Assembly: GCF_000429865.1 (NCBI RefSeq)
Contig: NZ_AUCR01000001.1
Location: 1-64,000, forward strand
Length of the DNA stretch: 64,000 nucleotides
Reading direction: 5' to 3'
From: Cucumibacter marinus DSM 18995
GTDB taxonomy: Bacteria; Pseudomonadota; Alphaproteobacteria; Rhizobiales; Devosiaceae
Shown here piece after piece: positions 1 to 9,631 of this stretch; the stretch's first letter is position 1; the number at the start of each line of letters is the position of its first letter. The position numbers and the translations under genes are program-made. Under the pieces are notes generated by a model that worked only from the letters and a program-made list of their open reading frames with translations, was not told the DNA's origin and did not search any database.

Positions 1-96
1 ATCGTGCCGATCGCCATGGAAGAGAAGCTGCGCTTCGCTATCCGTGAAGGCGGCCGCACCGTCGGGTCCGGCGTCGTCTCCAAAATCGTCGAGTAA
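1..96 (+). CDS. tuf: Elongation factor Tu, C-terminal end (partial)
   Basis: Only the last 31 codons are present; the gene enters from the left edge and stops at TAA 94-96. The readable end ([16 protein letters not shown], then TVGSGVV and a final VE) is the conserved beta-barrel domain III of EF-Tu, the GTPase that brings aminoacyl-tRNA to the ribosome. Its position just before rpsJ matches the usual fusion of the str operon (rpsL-rpsG-fusA-tuf) to the S10 operon in alphaproteobacteria. Confidence 0.95.
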   Translation: MVPIAMEEKLRFAIREGGRTVGSGVVSKIVE

Positions 97-168
97 AACG
101 CTCACACCGCTACGCGGCGCGGGCCCAAGGGCAGCGCGCCGCGTCGCAGTTCAAATGGAAGCTTCGAC

Positions 169-477
169 ATGAATGGTCAGAATATTCGCATTCGGCTGAA
201 GGCCTTCGATCACCGGGTCCTCGATAATTCGACCCACGAGATCGTCAATACGGCCAAGCGCACCGGTGCCCAGGTTCGGGGTCCGATCCCGTTGCCGACG
301 CGAATTGAAAAATACACCGTGAACCGTTCGCCGCACATCGACAAGAAGAGCCGCGAACAGTTCGAGATCCGGACCCACAAGCGTCTTCTGGACATTGTGG
401 ACCCGACTCCTCAGACGGTCGATGCGCTGATGAAACTCGATCTCGCCGCCGGCGTGGATGTCGAGATCAAGCTTTAA
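169..477 (+). CDS. rpsJ: 30S ribosomal protein S10
   Basis: A 102-residue S10, the normal length. It starts [16 protein letters not shown] and carries the conserved [19 protein letters not shown] loop that packs into the 30S head. The same protein is NusE, a partner of NusB and NusG in transcription antitermination. It is the first gene of the S10 operon and follows tuf after 72 bases with no obvious terminator, so it is probably co-transcribed with it. Confidence 0.98.
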   Translation: MNGQNIRIRLKAFDHRVLDNSTHEIVNTAKRTGAQVRGPIPLPTRIEKYTVNRSPHIDKKSREQFEIRTHKRLLDIVDPTPQTVDALMKLDLAAGVDVEIKL

Positions 478-504
478 CGGCGCCAAAGAAGAAGGTTTGA
501 ACCC

Positions 505-1248
505 ATGCGTTCAGGAGTGATCGCACAGAAGCTCGGGATGACCCGGATCTTCACCGAAGACGGAAATCACGTCCCGGTGACCGTGTTGAGCCTCGAGAAG
601 TGCCAGGTCGTCGCCCAGCGCCACCAGGATAAGCACGGTTATACCGCGCTTCAGCTTGGTGCCGGCTCGGCGAAGGTAAAGAACGTCACTCGTGCCGAGC
701 GCGGGCACTTCGCAGTTGCGAAGGTCGAGCCCAAGCGCAAGGTGGTCGAGTTCCGTGTGTCGGAAGACAATCTGATCGATGTCGGCGCTGAGCTGCTGGC
801 CGATCATTTTACTCCCGGCCAATATGTAGACGTGACCGGTACCTCGATCGGTAAGGGCTTTGCCGGCGCCATGAAGCGCCACAATTTTGGCGGCCTGCGT
901 GCCTCGCACGGTGTTTCGATTTCGCACCGCTCGCATGGTTCGACCGGTCAGTGCCAGGATCCCGGCAAGGTGTTCAAGGGCAAGAAGATGGCCGGTCACA
1001 TGGGCGCTGCCCGTGTCACCACGCAAAACCTCAAGGTCGTCAAGACCGATGTGGAGCGCGGCCTGATCATGGTCGAAGGTGCGGTGCCCGGTTCCAAGGG
1101 CGGCTGGATCACCATCCGTGACGCGGTCAAGAAGTCTGCTCCGGAAGGTGCACCGCTTCCCGGCTCGTTCCGGGTCGACGCCGCTGCTGCTGCCCCGGCT
1201 GCCCAGGCTCCGGCTGAAGAGGCCCCGGCCAACGGGGGAGATGAATAA
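505..1248 (+). CDS. rplC: 50S ribosomal protein L3
   Basis: 247 residues, longer than the roughly 210 of E. coli L3. The extra length is a low-complexity Ala/Pro/Glu tail from about residue 222 to the end. The core holds the [20 protein letters not shown] segment that reaches toward the peptidyl transferase centre and contains the glutamine methylated by PrmB in other bacteria. It assembles early at the 5' side of 23S rRNA domain VI. The stop overlaps the rplD start by one base (TAATG), implying translational coupling. Confidence 0.98.
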   Translation: MRSGVIAQKLGMTRIFTEDGNHVPVTVLSLEKCQVVAQRHQDKHGYTALQLGAGSAKVKNVTRAERGHFAVAKVEPKRKVVEFRVSEDNLIDVGAELLADHFTPGQYVDVTGTSIGKGFAGAMKRHNFGGLRASHGVSISHRSHGSTGQCQDPGKVFKGKKMAGHMGAARVTTQNLKVVKTDVERGLIMVEGAVPGSKGGWITIRDAVKKSAPEGAPLPGSFRVDAAAAAPAAQAPAEEAPANGGDE

Positions 1249-1868
1249 TGGATCTCAACGTCACCACTCTTGAAGGCAAGGCGGCTGGCAAGGTCTCTGT
1301 TGCTGACGAAGTGTTCGGTCTCGAACCGCGTCCCGACATCCTGCAGCGTATGGTGCGCTATCAGCTTCTGAAGCGCATGGCCGGCACTCACGACGTGCAG
1401 AACCGCAGCGAAATCCGCGGCACCACGAAGAAGTTCGTGCGCCAGAAGGGTTCGGGCGGTGCACGTCACGGCAACCGCAAGGTCAATCTGTTCCGCGGCG
1501 GCGGCCGGGCCTTTGGTCCCACTCCGCGCAGCCACGCGATCAATCTGCCGAAGAAGATCCGTGCCCTTGCCCTTAAGCACGCGCTGAGCGCCAAGGCCCA
1601 GGCCGGCGATCTGATCGTGCTGGAAAAGGCCGAAGCCAAGGACGCCAAGACCGGCGCGCTGCGGACTGCCTTTGCCAAGCTGGGGCTGGGCAATGCGCTC
1701 GTCATCGATGGTACGGAAGTGAACGAGAATTTCTCGCTCGCTGCCCGCAACATTCCGAATGTCGATGTGCTGCCGGCTCAGGGCATCAACGTTTACGACA
1801 TTTTGCGGCGCGACAAGCTGGTTCTGACCAAGGCTGCGCTGGAAGCGCTGGAGGCTCGGTTCTCATGA
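1248..1868 (+). CDS. rplD: 50S ribosomal protein L4
   Basis: 206 residues with the L4 signature: the long loop around [23 protein letters not shown] that lines the peptide exit tunnel, followed by the [20 protein letters not shown] helix. In E. coli L4 represses its own S10 operon. No E. coli-like S10 leader hairpin was recognised upstream of rpsJ, so that control cannot be assumed here. The gene overlaps rplW by four bases. Confidence 0.98.
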   Translation: MDLNVTTLEGKAAGKVSVADEVFGLEPRPDILQRMVRYQLLKRMAGTHDVQNRSEIRGTTKKFVRQKGSGGARHGNRKVNLFRGGGRAFGPTPRSHAINLPKKIRALALKHALSAKAQAGDLIVLEKAEAKDAKTGALRTAFAKLGLGNALVIDGTEVNENFSLAARNIPNVDVLPAQGINVYDILRRDKLVLTKAALEALEARFS

Positions 1869-2158
1869 GCGACATCAAGGCTTACGACATTATCCGCAAT
1901 CCGGTCGTGACCGAAAAGTCGACCTACGCCTCGGAAAACAACCAGGTGGTGTTCGACGTAGCGATCGATGCGTCCAAGCCCGAGATCAAGGCCGCCGTCG
2001 AGCAGCTTTTCTCGGTCAAGGTGGCCGCGGTGAACACGCTGGTCCGCAAGGGCAAGCAGAAGATGTTCCGCCGCGTCAAGGGCCGCCGCGTGGACGTGAA
2101 AAAGGCAATCGTGACGCTTGCCGAAGGCCAGTCGATCGACGTGACGACCGGTCTTTAA
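1865..2158 (+). CDS. rplW: 50S ribosomal protein L23
   Basis: 97 residues, typical for L23. The N-terminus ([20 protein letters not shown]) and the [14 protein letters not shown] basic loop are characteristic. L23 sits at the exit of the nascent-chain tunnel and is the docking point for trigger factor and SRP. It starts at the ATGA overlap with the rplD stop. Confidence 0.97.
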   Translation: MSDIKAYDIIRNPVVTEKSTYASENNQVVFDVAIDASKPEIKAAVEQLFSVKVAAVNTLVRKGKQKMFRRVKGRRVDVKKAIVTLAEGQSIDVTTGL

Positions 2159-2177
2159 GGCGAGGGGAAGTAGTTAG

Positions 2178-3017
2178 ATGGCTCTGAAGCAATATAATCC
2201 CCGGTCCCCTGGTCAGCGTGCGCTGATCGGTATCGACCGCTCCCAGCTGTGGTCCGGCGGCCCGGTCAAGAAACTGACTGAAGGCCTGACCTCCAAGGGC
2301 GGCCGCAACAACCGTGGCCGGATCACCCAGCGTCGCCGTGGTGGCGGTGTGAAGCGCGCCTATCGTCTGGTTGACTTCAAGCGCAACAAGTACGACGTCG
2401 AGGCAACCGTCGAGCGGCTCGAATACGATCCGAACCGGACTGCCTTCATTGCGCTGATCACCTATTCGGATGGCGAGCAGGCTTACATTTTGGCGCCGCA
2501 GCGTCTGGGCGAAGGCGACAAGGTCGTTTCTTCGCGCGGTGCTGTCGACGTCAAGCCGGGCAATGCGATGCCGCTTGAGCGGATGCCGGTTGGCACCATC
2601 GTGCACAATGTCGAGATGAAGCCGCTCAAGGGTGGCCAGATTGCTCGCTCCGCCGGGACCTACGTCCAGTATGTGGGCCGCGACCAGGGCATGGCGATCC
2701 TTCGTCTCAACTCCGGCGAACAGCGCCTGGTGCATGGTTCGTGCATGGCGACCGTCGGTGCGGTTTCGAACTCAGACCACGGCAACACCAATCTGGGCAA
2801 GGCCGGGCGTTCGCGCTGGCTGGGCCGTCGCCCGAGCGTTCGCGGTGTCGCGATGAACCCGGTCGACCACCCGCATGGTGGTGGTGAAGGCCGTACTTCG
2901 GGTGGCCGTCATCCGGTGTCGCCCTGGGGTCAGCCGACCAAGGGCAAGCGCACCCGCAAGAACAAGTCGACGGACAAGTTCATCGTCCGGTCGCGCCATC
3001 AGAAGAAGGGACGGTAG
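2178..3017 (+). CDS. rplB: 50S ribosomal protein L2
   Basis: 279 residues, full length. The C-terminal hallmark [15 protein letters not shown] followed by [13 protein letters not shown] is intact, including the conserved histidine implicated in peptidyl transfer and subunit association. The RNA-binding SH3-like and OB domains precede it. A GGGGAAG ribosome-binding site lies about 10 bases before the ATG. Confidence 0.98.
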   Translation: MALKQYNPRSPGQRALIGIDRSQLWSGGPVKKLTEGLTSKGGRNNRGRITQRRRGGGVKRAYRLVDFKRNKYDVEATVERLEYDPNRTAFIALITYSDGEQAYILAPQRLGEGDKVVSSRGAVDVKPGNAMPLERMPVGTIVHNVEMKPLKGGQIARSAGTYVQYVGRDQGMAILRLNSGEQRLVHGSCMATVGAVSNSDHGNTNLGKAGRSRWLGRRPSVRGVAMNPVDHPHGGGEGRTSGGRHPVSPWGQPTKGKRTRKNKSTDKFIVRSRHQKKGR

Positions 3018-3022
3018 TCGAC

Positions 3023-3301
3023 ATGACTCGTTCTGTTTGGAAAGGCCCGTTTGTCGACGGGTATATGTTGAAGAAAGCCGACAAGGTTCGGGAAGCGGGC
3101 CGCAACGAGGTCATCAAGATCTGGTCGCGCCGTTCCACCATCCTGCCGCAGTTCGTCGGCCTGACCTTCGGTGTCTATAACGGGCAGAAGCACGTTCCGG
3201 TGCTGGTGACCGAAGACATGATCGGGCACAAGTTCGGCGAATTCGCGCCGTCCCGGACCTATTACGGCCACGCCGCCGACAAGAAGGCGAAGAGGAAGTA
3301 A
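3023..3301 (+). CDS. rpsS: 30S ribosomal protein S19
   Basis: 92 residues beginning [19 protein letters not shown]. The [21 protein letters not shown] and [20 protein letters not shown] blocks are diagnostic. S19 binds the 30S head with S13 and contacts the A-site tRNA region. It starts five bases after the rplB stop and ends two bases before rplV, in the standard S10 operon order. Confidence 0.98.
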   Translation: MTRSVWKGPFVDGYMLKKADKVREAGRNEVIKIWSRRSTILPQFVGLTFGVYNGQKHVPVLVTEDMIGHKFGEFAPSRTYYGHAADKKAKRK

Positions 3302-3303
3302 CG

Positions 3304-3684
3304 ATGGGCAAGCAGAAGCGCGAGCGCACGCTCAAAGACAACGAAGCGCGCGCCGTTCGGAAAATGCTCCGGACGAGCCCGCAGAAACTGAACCTGGTGG
3401 CCTCGTCGATCCGCGGCAAGAAGGTTGAGAAGGCGCTCGCCGAGCTCGCCTTTTCGCCCAAGCGGATTGCCGGCGAAGTCAAGAAGACGCTCGAAAGCGC
3501 GATCGCCAATGCCGAGAACAATCACGGTCTCGACACTGACGCGCTCGTGGTTGCTGAAGCCTATGTGGGCAAGGCCCTGGTGATGAAGCGTTTCCGTCCG
3601 CGGGCCCGTGGCCGCGTCGGCCGGATCGAGAAGCCTTTCTCGCATCTCACCATCGTCGTGCGCGAACATGAGGAGGCCGTGTAA
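3304..3684 (+). CDS. rplV: 50S ribosomal protein L22
   Basis: 126 residues. The [21 protein letters not shown]-terminus and the C-terminal beta-hairpin segment ([20 protein letters not shown]) match L22, whose hairpin tip lines the exit tunnel and is a site of macrolide-resistance mutations in other species. The stop shares one base with the rpsC start (TAATG). Confidence 0.97.
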   Translation: MGKQKRERTLKDNEARAVRKMLRTSPQKLNLVASSIRGKKVEKALAELAFSPKRIAGEVKKTLESAIANAENNHGLDTDALVVAEAYVGKALVMKRFRPRARGRVGRIEKPFSHLTIVVREHEEAV

Positions 3685-4397
3685 TGGGCCAGAAAGTCAA
3701 TCCGATCGGTCTGCGCCTCGGCATCAACCGAACCTGGGATTCCCGCTGGTTCGCCGGCAAGGGTGAATATGGTTCGCTGCTACAGGAAGATCTCAAGATC
3801 CGCGAGATGCTTGAGAAGGAACTGAAGCAGGCTGCGGTCTCCAAGATCGTCATCGAGCGCCCGCACCGCAAGTGCCGCGTGTCGATCCACACTGCCCGTC
3901 CGGGCATCGTGATCGGCAAGAAGGGCGCTGACATCGAGAAGCTGCGCCAGAAGATCCGCAAGATCACCGACAGCGACGTTCATGTGAACATCGTGGAAGT
4001 GCGCAAGCCGGAAATCGACGCCACCCTCGTTGCGCAGGGCATTGCCCAGCAGCTCGAGCGTCGTGTTGCTTTCCGCCGGGCCATGAAGCGTGCCGTGCAG
4101 ACCGCGATGCGCATGGGTGCCCTGGGCATCCGCGTCAATGTCGCCGGTCGTCTTGGCGGTGCCGACATCGCGCGTACCGAATGGTATCGCGAAGGCCGCG
4201 TTCCGCTTCACACCCTGCGCGCCGATATCGACTATGGCACCGCGGAAGCGGCGACCACTTATGGCGTGATCGGCATCAAGTGCTGGATCTTCAAGGGCGA
4301 AATCCTTGAGCACGATCCGATGGCCCACGAGCGCCGCGCCACTGAAGGCGCCGGTGATGGTGGACAGCAGCGCCGTCAGCAGGCCCCCGCGAGCTAA
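3684..4397 (+). CDS. rpsC: 30S ribosomal protein S3
   Basis: 237 residues. It begins [20 protein letters not shown] and contains the KH domain with [15 protein letters not shown] and the S3 C-terminal domain ([20 protein letters not shown]). S3 lines the mRNA entry tunnel and contributes to helicase activity. A short Gln/Gly-rich tail closes the protein. Confidence 0.98.
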   Translation: MGQKVNPIGLRLGINRTWDSRWFAGKGEYGSLLQEDLKIREMLEKELKQAAVSKIVIERPHRKCRVSIHTARPGIVIGKKGADIEKLRQKIRKITDSDVHVNIVEVRKPEIDATLVAQGIAQQLERRVAFRRAMKRAVQTAMRMGALGIRVNVAGRLGGADIARTEWYREGRVPLHTLRADIDYGTAEAATTYGVIGIKCWIFKGEILEHDPMAHERRATEGAGDGGQQRRQQAPAS

Positions 4398-4409
4398 GGG
4401 ATACCAGAG

Positions 4410-4823
4410 ATGCTGCAACCGAAACGGACCAAGTTCCGCAAAATGCACAAGGGCCGCATCCATGGTGTGGCCAAGGGCGGTACCGCGCTCAACTTCGGCT
4501 CGCACGGCCTCAAGGCCCAGGAGCCCGAGCGTATCACTGCCCGTCAGATCGAGGCGGCTCGCCGCGCGATGACCCGTCACATGAAGCGTGCCGGTCGCGT
4601 GTGGATCCGGATCTTCCCGGATGTGCCGGTTTCCAAGAAGCCGACCGAAGTCCGCATGGGTAAGGGTAAGGGCTCGCCGGAATATTGGGCGGCCAGAGTG
4701 AAGCCGGGCCGGATCATGTTCGAAATCGACGGTGTTCCCGACGATGTCGCGCGTGAAGCCCTGCGTCTGGCGGCAATGAAGCTGCCCGTGAAGACCCGCG
4801 TTGTGACGCGGATCGAGAACTAA
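4410..4823 (+). CDS. rplP: 50S ribosomal protein L16
   Basis: 137 residues, the usual length. It opens with [16 protein letters not shown] and holds the conserved [20 protein letters not shown] stretch. L16 organises the A-site region of 23S rRNA and is needed for late 50S maturation. It lies between rpsC and rpmC with 11-12 base gaps. Confidence 0.98.
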   Translation: MLQPKRTKFRKMHKGRIHGVAKGGTALNFGSHGLKAQEPERITARQIEAARRAMTRHMKRAGRVWIRIFPDVPVSKKPTEVRMGKGKGSPEYWAARVKPGRIMFEIDGVPDDVAREALRLAAMKLPVKTRVVTRIEN

Positions 4824-4834
4824 GAGGCGGACCG

Positions 4835-5032
4835 ATGAAGGCGAGTGACGTACGGACCAAGACGGTCGACGAGCTGGGCGACGAACTGACCGCGCTGAAG
4901 AAGGAGCAGTTCAATCTGCGCTTCCAGCGTGCCACCCAGCAGCTTGAAGACTCCGCGCGGGTGCGGCAGGTGCGCCGCGATATCGCGCGCATCAAGACCA
5001 TTCTGCGCGAAAAACGCGCAGCGAGCGAATAA
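4835..5032 (+). CDS. rpmC: 50S ribosomal protein L29
   Basis: 65 residues, all helical. The motif [21 protein letters not shown] followed by [18 protein letters not shown] is the L29 two-helix hairpin that sits beside L23 near the tunnel exit. Position and spacing in the operon are standard. Confidence 0.97.
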   Translation: MKASDVRTKTVDELGDELTALKKEQFNLRFQRATQQLEDSARVRQVRRDIARIKTILREKRAASE

Positions 5033-5044
5033 GGGTTTCCGCAA

Positions 5045-5278
5045 ATGCCGAAGCGAGTTTTGCAGGGGACCGTTGTCTCCGACAAAAACGACAAGACGGT
5101 TGTGGTGCGCGTCGAACGGCGTTTCACCCATCCGCTTCTGAAAAAGACCGTGCGGCGGTCCAAGAAGTACCAGGCCCATGACGCCGAGAATTCGGCGAAG
5201 ATTGGCGATACGGTGCTGATCGAGGAATGCGCGCCGATCTCGAAAAACAAGCGTTGGACAGTCGTTCCGGCTAACTGA
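5045..5278 (+). CDS. rpsQ: 30S ribosomal protein S17
   Basis: 77 residues with the S17 OB fold: [20 protein letters not shown], the [19 protein letters not shown] segment, and [17 protein letters not shown]. It binds 16S rRNA helices 7 and 11 as an early assembly protein. It is the last S10-operon gene; a 77-base gap then leads into the spc operon. Confidence 0.97.
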   Translation: MPKRVLQGTVVSDKNDKTVVVRVERRFTHPLLKKTVRRSKKYQAHDAENSAKIGDTVLIEECAPISKNKRWTVVPAN

Positions 5279-5355
5279 CCGGTAACTGTCTGGGAATAAA
5301 GGAATTCGGTCTGTTGGGGTGAGCCTGGCAGACCCGAAGAGAAAAGGCATCAGTC

Positions 5356-5724
5356 ATGATTCAGATGCAAACAAATCTCGATGTGGCCGATAATTCCGGC
5401 GCACGTCGTGTTATGTGCATCAAGGTGCTGGGCGGCTCCAAGCGCAAATATGCGTCCGTGGGCGACATCATCGTGGTGTCGGTCAAGGAAGCCATCCCGC
5501 GCGGTCGTGTGAAGAAGGGCCAGGTGATGCGTGCTGTCGTCGTGCGGACTGCGAAAGATATTCGCCGTCCCGATGGCACCGTGATCCGGTTCGACCGCAA
5601 CGCCGCGGTTCTGGTGAACACCAACAAGGAGCCCGTGGGCACCCGTATCTTCGGGCCGGTACCGCGTGAACTCCGTGCCAAGAACCACATGAAGATCATC
5701 TCGCTCGCGCCGGAGGTGCTGTAA
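5356..5724 (+). CDS. rplN: 50S ribosomal protein L14
   Basis: 122 residues, the canonical length. It starts [21 protein letters not shown] and contains the [18 protein letters not shown] and [13 protein letters not shown] blocks. L14 forms an inter-subunit bridge and is the docking site of the RsfS silencing factor. It is the first gene of the spc operon. The 77-base gap before it shows no terminator, so readthrough from rpsQ is likely. Confidence 0.98.
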   Translation: MIQMQTNLDVADNSGARRVMCIKVLGGSKRKYASVGDIIVVSVKEAIPRGRVKKGQVMRAVVVRTAKDIRRPDGTVIRFDRNAAVLVNTNKEPVGTRIFGPVPRELRAKNHMKIISLAPEVL

Positions 5725-5726
5725 CC

Positions 5727-6041
5727 ATGGCTGCGAAGATCAAAAAGGGCGATCGCGTTTTCGTTCTGACAGGCAAAGACAAGGGCAAGACCGGTCAGGT
5801 CCTGCAGGTTCTGCCGTCCGAAAACCGTGCCGTCGTCCAGGGCATCAATCTGGTGCGCAAGCATCAGCGTCAGACCGCTGACCAGGAAGGCGGCATCTTC
5901 ACCCGTGAAGCGCCGATCCACCTGTCGAATATCGCTCTGGCCGATCCCAAGGAAAACAAGCCGACCCGCGTCGGTTTTCAAGTCAAGGACGGCGCCAAGA
6001 AGCGCGTCGCCAAACGTTCCGGAGAAGTGATCGATGGCTGA
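5727..6041 (+). CDS. rplX: 50S ribosomal protein L24
   Basis: 104 residues. The KOW motif is visible near the N-terminus ([20 protein letters not shown]), followed by [10 protein letters not shown] and the [15 protein letters not shown] segment. L24 is one of the two initiator proteins of 50S assembly. Its last eight bases overlap the start of rplE. Confidence 0.97.
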   Translation: MAAKIKKGDRVFVLTGKDKGKTGQVLQVLPSENRAVVQGINLVRKHQRQTADQEGGIFTREAPIHLSNIALADPKENKPTRVGFQVKDGAKKRVAKRSGEVIDG

Positions 6042-6588
6042 GGCATATATTCCGCGCCTGCGCTCACAGTATCTCGACACCATTCGTGCCGGGCTGACCG
6101 AGCAGTTCAACTACAGCAATCCGATGATGGTGCCGCGGCTCGAGAAGATCGTCCTCAATATGGGCGTCGGCGATGCCGTGAGCGACACCAAGAAGGTGCG
6201 CTCTGCAGCTGAGGACCTGGCGAAGATCGCCGGTCAGAAGCCGGTTGTGACCCATGCACGCAATTCGATTGCCGGCTTCAAGGTTCGCGAAGGCATGCCG
6301 CTTGGCGCCAAGGTGACCCTGCGCAAGACCCGGATGTACGAATTCATGGATCGTCTGGTGAACATTGCTCTGCCGCGCGTGCGAGACTTCCGTGGTCTCA
6401 ATCCCAAGAGCTTTGACGGCCGGGGCAATTTCGCCATGGGCATCAAGGAACACATCGTGTTCCCGGAAATCAATTACGACCAGGTCGACCAGATCTGGGG
6501 GCTCGACGTGATCGTGTGCACCACCGCCACGACCGACGAGGAAGCGCTTGCGCTGCTTCGGGCCTTCAATTTCCCGTTCCGCCAGTAG
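6034..6588 (+). CDS. rplE: 50S ribosomal protein L5
   Basis: 184 residues. The start [13 protein letters not shown], the [12 protein letters not shown] segment, [15 protein letters not shown] and the C-terminal [20 protein letters not shown] are diagnostic. L5 binds 5S rRNA with L18 and contacts the P-site tRNA T-loop. The start overlaps the end of rplX by eight bases, suggesting coupled translation. Confidence 0.98.
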   Translation: MAEAYIPRLRSQYLDTIRAGLTEQFNYSNPMMVPRLEKIVLNMGVGDAVSDTKKVRSAAEDLAKIAGQKPVVTHARNSIAGFKVREGMPLGAKVTLRKTRMYEFMDRLVNIALPRVRDFRGLNPKSFDGRGNFAMGIKEHIVFPEINYDQVDQIWGLDVIVCTTATTDEEALALLRAFNFPFRQ

Positions 6589-6623
6589 TCGGCGCGGACA
6601 GGAACCTTTGAAAGGGATTATCA

Positions 6624-6929
6624 ATGGCTAAAGTTAGCGCCATCGAGAAGAACAAGCGCCGTCGCAAGCTCGCCAAGCAGTATGCCGGCAAGCGCGCTGC
6701 GCTCAAAGCAATTGCCAAGGACTCCTCGCTGTCGATGGAAGAGCGGTTCCAGGCCCAGCTCAAGCTGGCCGAACTTCCGCGCAATTCCTCGCCGGTGCGT
6801 ATTCGCAACCGGTGCGAAGTGTCCGGGCGTCCGCGCGGTTTCTATCGCAAGCTGAAGATGAGCCGTGTGGCCCTGCGCGATCTTGGCTCCAAGGGGAAAG
6901 TCCCCGGTATGGTCAAGTCGAGCTGGTAA
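6624..6929 (+). CDS. rpsN: 30S ribosomal protein S14 (zinc-free form)
   Basis: 101 residues: the long form of S14, without the CxxC pairs of the zinc-binding version. The C-terminal block [20 protein letters not shown] and the ending MVKSSW are conserved. It binds the 30S head late in assembly. An AAAGGGA ribosome-binding site lies about 8 bases before the ATG. Confidence 0.98.
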   Translation: MAKVSAIEKNKRRRKLAKQYAGKRAALKAIAKDSSLSMEERFQAQLKLAELPRNSSPVRIRNRCEVSGRPRGFYRKLKMSRVALRDLGSKGKVPGMVKSSW

Positions 6930-6941
6930 GGAGCGATTGAG

Positions 6942-7340
6942 ATGAATCTGACTGATCCTCTTGGCGATATGCTGACCCGTATCCGCAACGCACAGATGCG
7001 GAACAAGACCAGCGTGTCGACCCCGGCTTCCAAGCTCCGGGCCCGTGTGCTGGACGTGCTGAAGTCCGAGGGCTTCATCCGCGGCTATTCGCGCACGGAT
7101 TTCGAGAACGGGACTGCCGTGTTGGATATCGAGCTGAAATATAACGACCAGGAGCCGGTGATCCGCGAAATCAAGCGCGTTTCCAAGCCGGGCCGCCGGG
7201 TCTATGCCTCGGTTAAATCCATTCCGCAGGTCGCCAACGGCCTCGGTGTGTCGATCCTGTCGACCCCGAAGGGTGTCATGGCCGACCACGAAGCGCGGTC
7301 GCAGAATGTAGGTGGCGAGGTTCTCTGCCAGGTCTTCTAA
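6942..7340 (+). CDS. rpsH: 30S ribosomal protein S8
   Basis: 132 residues. [20 protein letters not shown] at the start and [18 protein letters not shown] near the end identify S8, the central-domain assembly protein bound to 16S helix 21. In E. coli S8 represses the spc operon by binding near rplE; no equivalent site was worked out here. Confidence 0.98.
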   Translation: MNLTDPLGDMLTRIRNAQMRNKTSVSTPASKLRARVLDVLKSEGFIRGYSRTDFENGTAVLDIELKYNDQEPVIREIKRVSKPGRRVYASVKSIPQVANGLGVSILSTPKGVMADHEARSQNVGGEVLCQVF

Positions 7341-7398
7341 GAAGGCGAGGGCAGGGAATTGAGCAGAACGAAACGATTGAACCGGGAAAGCAGATAAG

Positions 7399-7932
7399 AT
7401 GTCGCGTATTGGCAAAAAGCCGATTGCACCGGTGGATGGAGTGACCGTCACCATCGACGGTCAGACAGTGTCCGCAAAGGGCCCGAAGGGCGAGTTGAGC
7501 GTTGAGCTCGTGGATCTCGTCAAGGTCGAACAGACCGATGAAGGCGTGGTCGTCACTCCGCTGGGTGAATCGAATGAAGCACGTGCGGCCTGGGGCATGT
7601 CCCGGACCCTCGTCCAGAACATCGTGACCGGCGTGAAGGATGGCTTTGAGAAAAAGCTGGCCATCACCGGCGTTGGTTACCGCGCGCAGATGCAGGGTTC
7701 GAGCCTCAAGCTCGCACTTGGCCTGTCGCATGACGTGGTGTTCGAGCCGCCTGAAGGCATCGAGATCGCGGCGCCGCAGCAGACCGAAGTTGTTGTGTCG
7801 GGTATCGACAAGCAGCTGGTCGGTCAGGTCGCGGCCAACATCCGCGAATTCCGTCCGCCTGAGCCTTACAAGGGCAAGGGCATTCGCTACGCAGACGAAT
7901 ATATCTTCCGCAAGGAAGGCAAGAAGAAGTAA
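7399..7932 (+). CDS. rplF: 50S ribosomal protein L6
   Basis: 177 residues, two L6 repeats. It starts [17 protein letters not shown] and ends with the signature [21 protein letters not shown]6 sits near the factor-binding centre beside the sarcin-ricin loop. A 58-base gap separates it from rpsH. Confidence 0.98.
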   Translation: MSRIGKKPIAPVDGVTVTIDGQTVSAKGPKGELSVELVDLVKVEQTDEGVVVTPLGESNEARAAWGMSRTLVQNIVTGVKDGFEKKLAITGVGYRAQMQGSSLKLALGLSHDVVFEPPEGIEIAAPQQTEVVVSGIDKQLVGQVAANIREFRPPEPYKGKGIRYADEYIFRKEGKKK

Positions 7933-7943
7933 GGACGCCGGAA

Positions 7944-8306
7944 ATGGCCTACAGCAATAAAGGTATGGAACGCCGCAAGGCTCGCGTCCGCCGCTCCATT
8001 CGGCTGCGTGCCAATGGCCGTCCGCGGTTGAGCGTGTTCCGTTCCGACAAGAACATTTATGCCCAGGTGATCGACGACAAGTCGGGCCGTACGGTGGCCC
8101 AGGCTTCCACGCTCGACAAGGACCTCAAGGGCAAGGTCGGGAATGGCAGCAACCAGTCGGCTGCGGTCGAAGTGGGTAAGCTCGTCGCCGAGCGGGCCGT
8201 CAAGGCTGGTGTCAGCGAAGTGATTTTTGATCGCGGATCCTATCTGTATCACGGCCGGGTCAAGGCCCTGGCCGATGCAGCCCGCGAAGCCGGCCTGAAG
8301 TTCTAG
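7944..8306 (+). CDS. rplR: 50S ribosomal protein L18
   Basis: 120 residues. The [21 protein letters not shown] segment and [20 protein letters not shown] are the typical L18 motifs. It carries 5S rRNA into the 50S subunit together with L5. It lies 11 bases after rplF. Confidence 0.97.
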   Translation: MAYSNKGMERRKARVRRSIRLRANGRPRLSVFRSDKNIYAQVIDDKSGRTVAQASTLDKDLKGKVGNGSNQSAAVEVGKLVAERAVKAGVSEVIFDRGSYLYHGRVKALADAAREAGLKF

Positions 8307-8345
8307 GGCCGAAACACAGATTTCGAGAAGAGAGCTGGTTTAGCA

Positions 8346-8882
8346 ATGAGAGACGTTCAAGAGCGCGACAGCGAATTTGTCGACCGCCTGGTGCACATCA
8401 ACCGCGTCGCCAAAGTGGTGAAGGGCGGCCGGCGTTTCGGCTTTGCCGCGCTTGTCGTGGTCGGCGATCAGAAGGGCCGTGTCGGGTTTGGTCACGGTAA
8501 GGCCCGTGAAGTGCCCGAGGCCATCCGCAAGGCAACCGAGCAGGCCAAGCGCCAGATGATCCGTGTTCCACTTCGTGAAGCGCGTACGCTGCATCATGAC
8601 GTGTCGGGCCGCCACGGCGCCGGCAAGGTTCACCTGCGTGCGGCTCCGGCCGGTACCGGCATCATCGCCGGCGGCCCGATGCGCGCCGTGTTCGAGACCC
8701 TGGGCATTCACGACATCGTCGCCAAGTCGCAGGGCTCCGCGAACCCGTACAACATGATCCGGGCGACTTTCGATGCCCTCAAGACCGTCGACAGCCCCCG
8801 TTCGGTGGCCGCTCGCCGTGGTCTCAAGGTGTCGGACATCCAGGGTCGTCGTCGCGAACAGGACGCCAGCGAGAACGCCTAA
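8346..8882 (+). CDS. rpsE: 30S ribosomal protein S5
   Basis: 178 residues. The chosen ATG gives [20 protein letters not shown], slightly shorter at the N-terminus than many rhizobial S5 proteins. The double-stranded-RNA-binding fold ([40 protein letters not shown]) and the C-terminal domain are complete. S5 helps set decoding accuracy and mRNA unwinding. Confidence 0.97.
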   Translation: MRDVQERDSEFVDRLVHINRVAKVVKGGRRFGFAALVVVGDQKGRVGFGHGKAREVPEAIRKATEQAKRQMIRVPLREARTLHHDVSGRHGAGKVHLRAAPAGTGIIAGGPMRAVFETLGIHDIVAKSQGSANPYNMIRATFDALKTVDSPRSVAARRGLKVSDIQGRRREQDASENA

Positions 8883-8908
8883 GGCGGGACGCTTGACGGA
8901 GTAGAACC

Positions 8909-9100
8909 ATGGCTGACAAGACCGTAACCATCGAGCAGACTGGCTCCCCGATTCGCCGTACGGCTGACCAGCGTGCGACCCTGATCGGGCTCGGGCTCAA
9001 CAAGATGCACAAGCGCACTACGCTTCAAGACACGCCGCAGGTCCGCGGCATGATCAACAAGGTTGCGCACCTCGTCCGCGTCGTCGACGAGAGCAAGTAA
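8909..9100 (+). CDS. rpmD: 50S ribosomal protein L30
   Basis: 63 residues, normal for bacterial L30. It shows [20 protein letters not shown] followed by [19 protein letters not shown] and the [14 protein letters not shown] end. It is a small 50S protein bound near 5S rRNA and helix 38. It sits between rpsE and rplO as in the standard spc operon. Confidence 0.96.
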   Translation: MADKTVTIEQTGSPIRRTADQRATLIGLGLNKMHKRTTLQDTPQVRGMINKVAHLVRVVDESK

Positions 9101-9111
9101 AGGAATACGTC

Positions 9112-9594
9112 ATGCGATTGAATGAGATTGCAGACAACCGTGGCGCCACGCCCGATCGCAAGCGCGTCGGCCGTGGTATCGGTTCGGGCAAGGGCAAGAC
9201 CGGTGGCCGTGGTGTCAAGGGTCAGAAGTCCCGTTCAGGCGTCGCCATCAAGGGGTTCGAAGGCGGGCAGATGCCGCTGCACATGCGGCTGCCGAAGCGC
9301 GGCTTCAACTCGCCGTTCGGCAAGAAGTACAACACGGTCAAGCTCAGCCGTATCCAGGCGGCGATCGACGCCGGCAAGCTGGATGCCAAGGGCTTCATCG
9401 ACGCCGAGGCACTCGTCAAGTCGGGCGTGATCCGTCGCGCCAAGGACGGCGTGCGGCTCGTGGCCGGTGGTGATTTCTCGGCCAAGAAGGTGTCCTTCAA
9501 GGTCGCCCATGCGTCCAAGGGCGCAATCGAAGCCATCGAGGCGGCCGGTGGCCGTGTCGAGGCGGTGGACGGCAAGGCCGCCGACGCCGAATAG
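9112..9594 (+). CDS. rplO: 50S ribosomal protein L15
   Basis: 160 residues. The basic Gly-rich N-terminal extension ([20 protein letters not shown], then [19 protein letters not shown]) threads through 23S rRNA; the C-terminal globular domain ends [11 protein letters not shown]15 is a late-assembly protein. It precedes secY by 37 bases. Confidence 0.97.
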   Translation: MRLNEIADNRGATPDRKRVGRGIGSGKGKTGGRGVKGQKSRSGVAIKGFEGGQMPLHMRLPKRGFNSPFGKKYNTVKLSRIQAAIDAGKLDAKGFIDAEALVKSGVIRRAKDGVRLVAGGDFSAKKVSFKVAHASKGAIEAIEAAGGRVEAVDGKAADAE

Positions 9595-9631
9595 TCCAAT
9601 CCTCTAGCGGAATAGCGCAGGACGTTTCCTT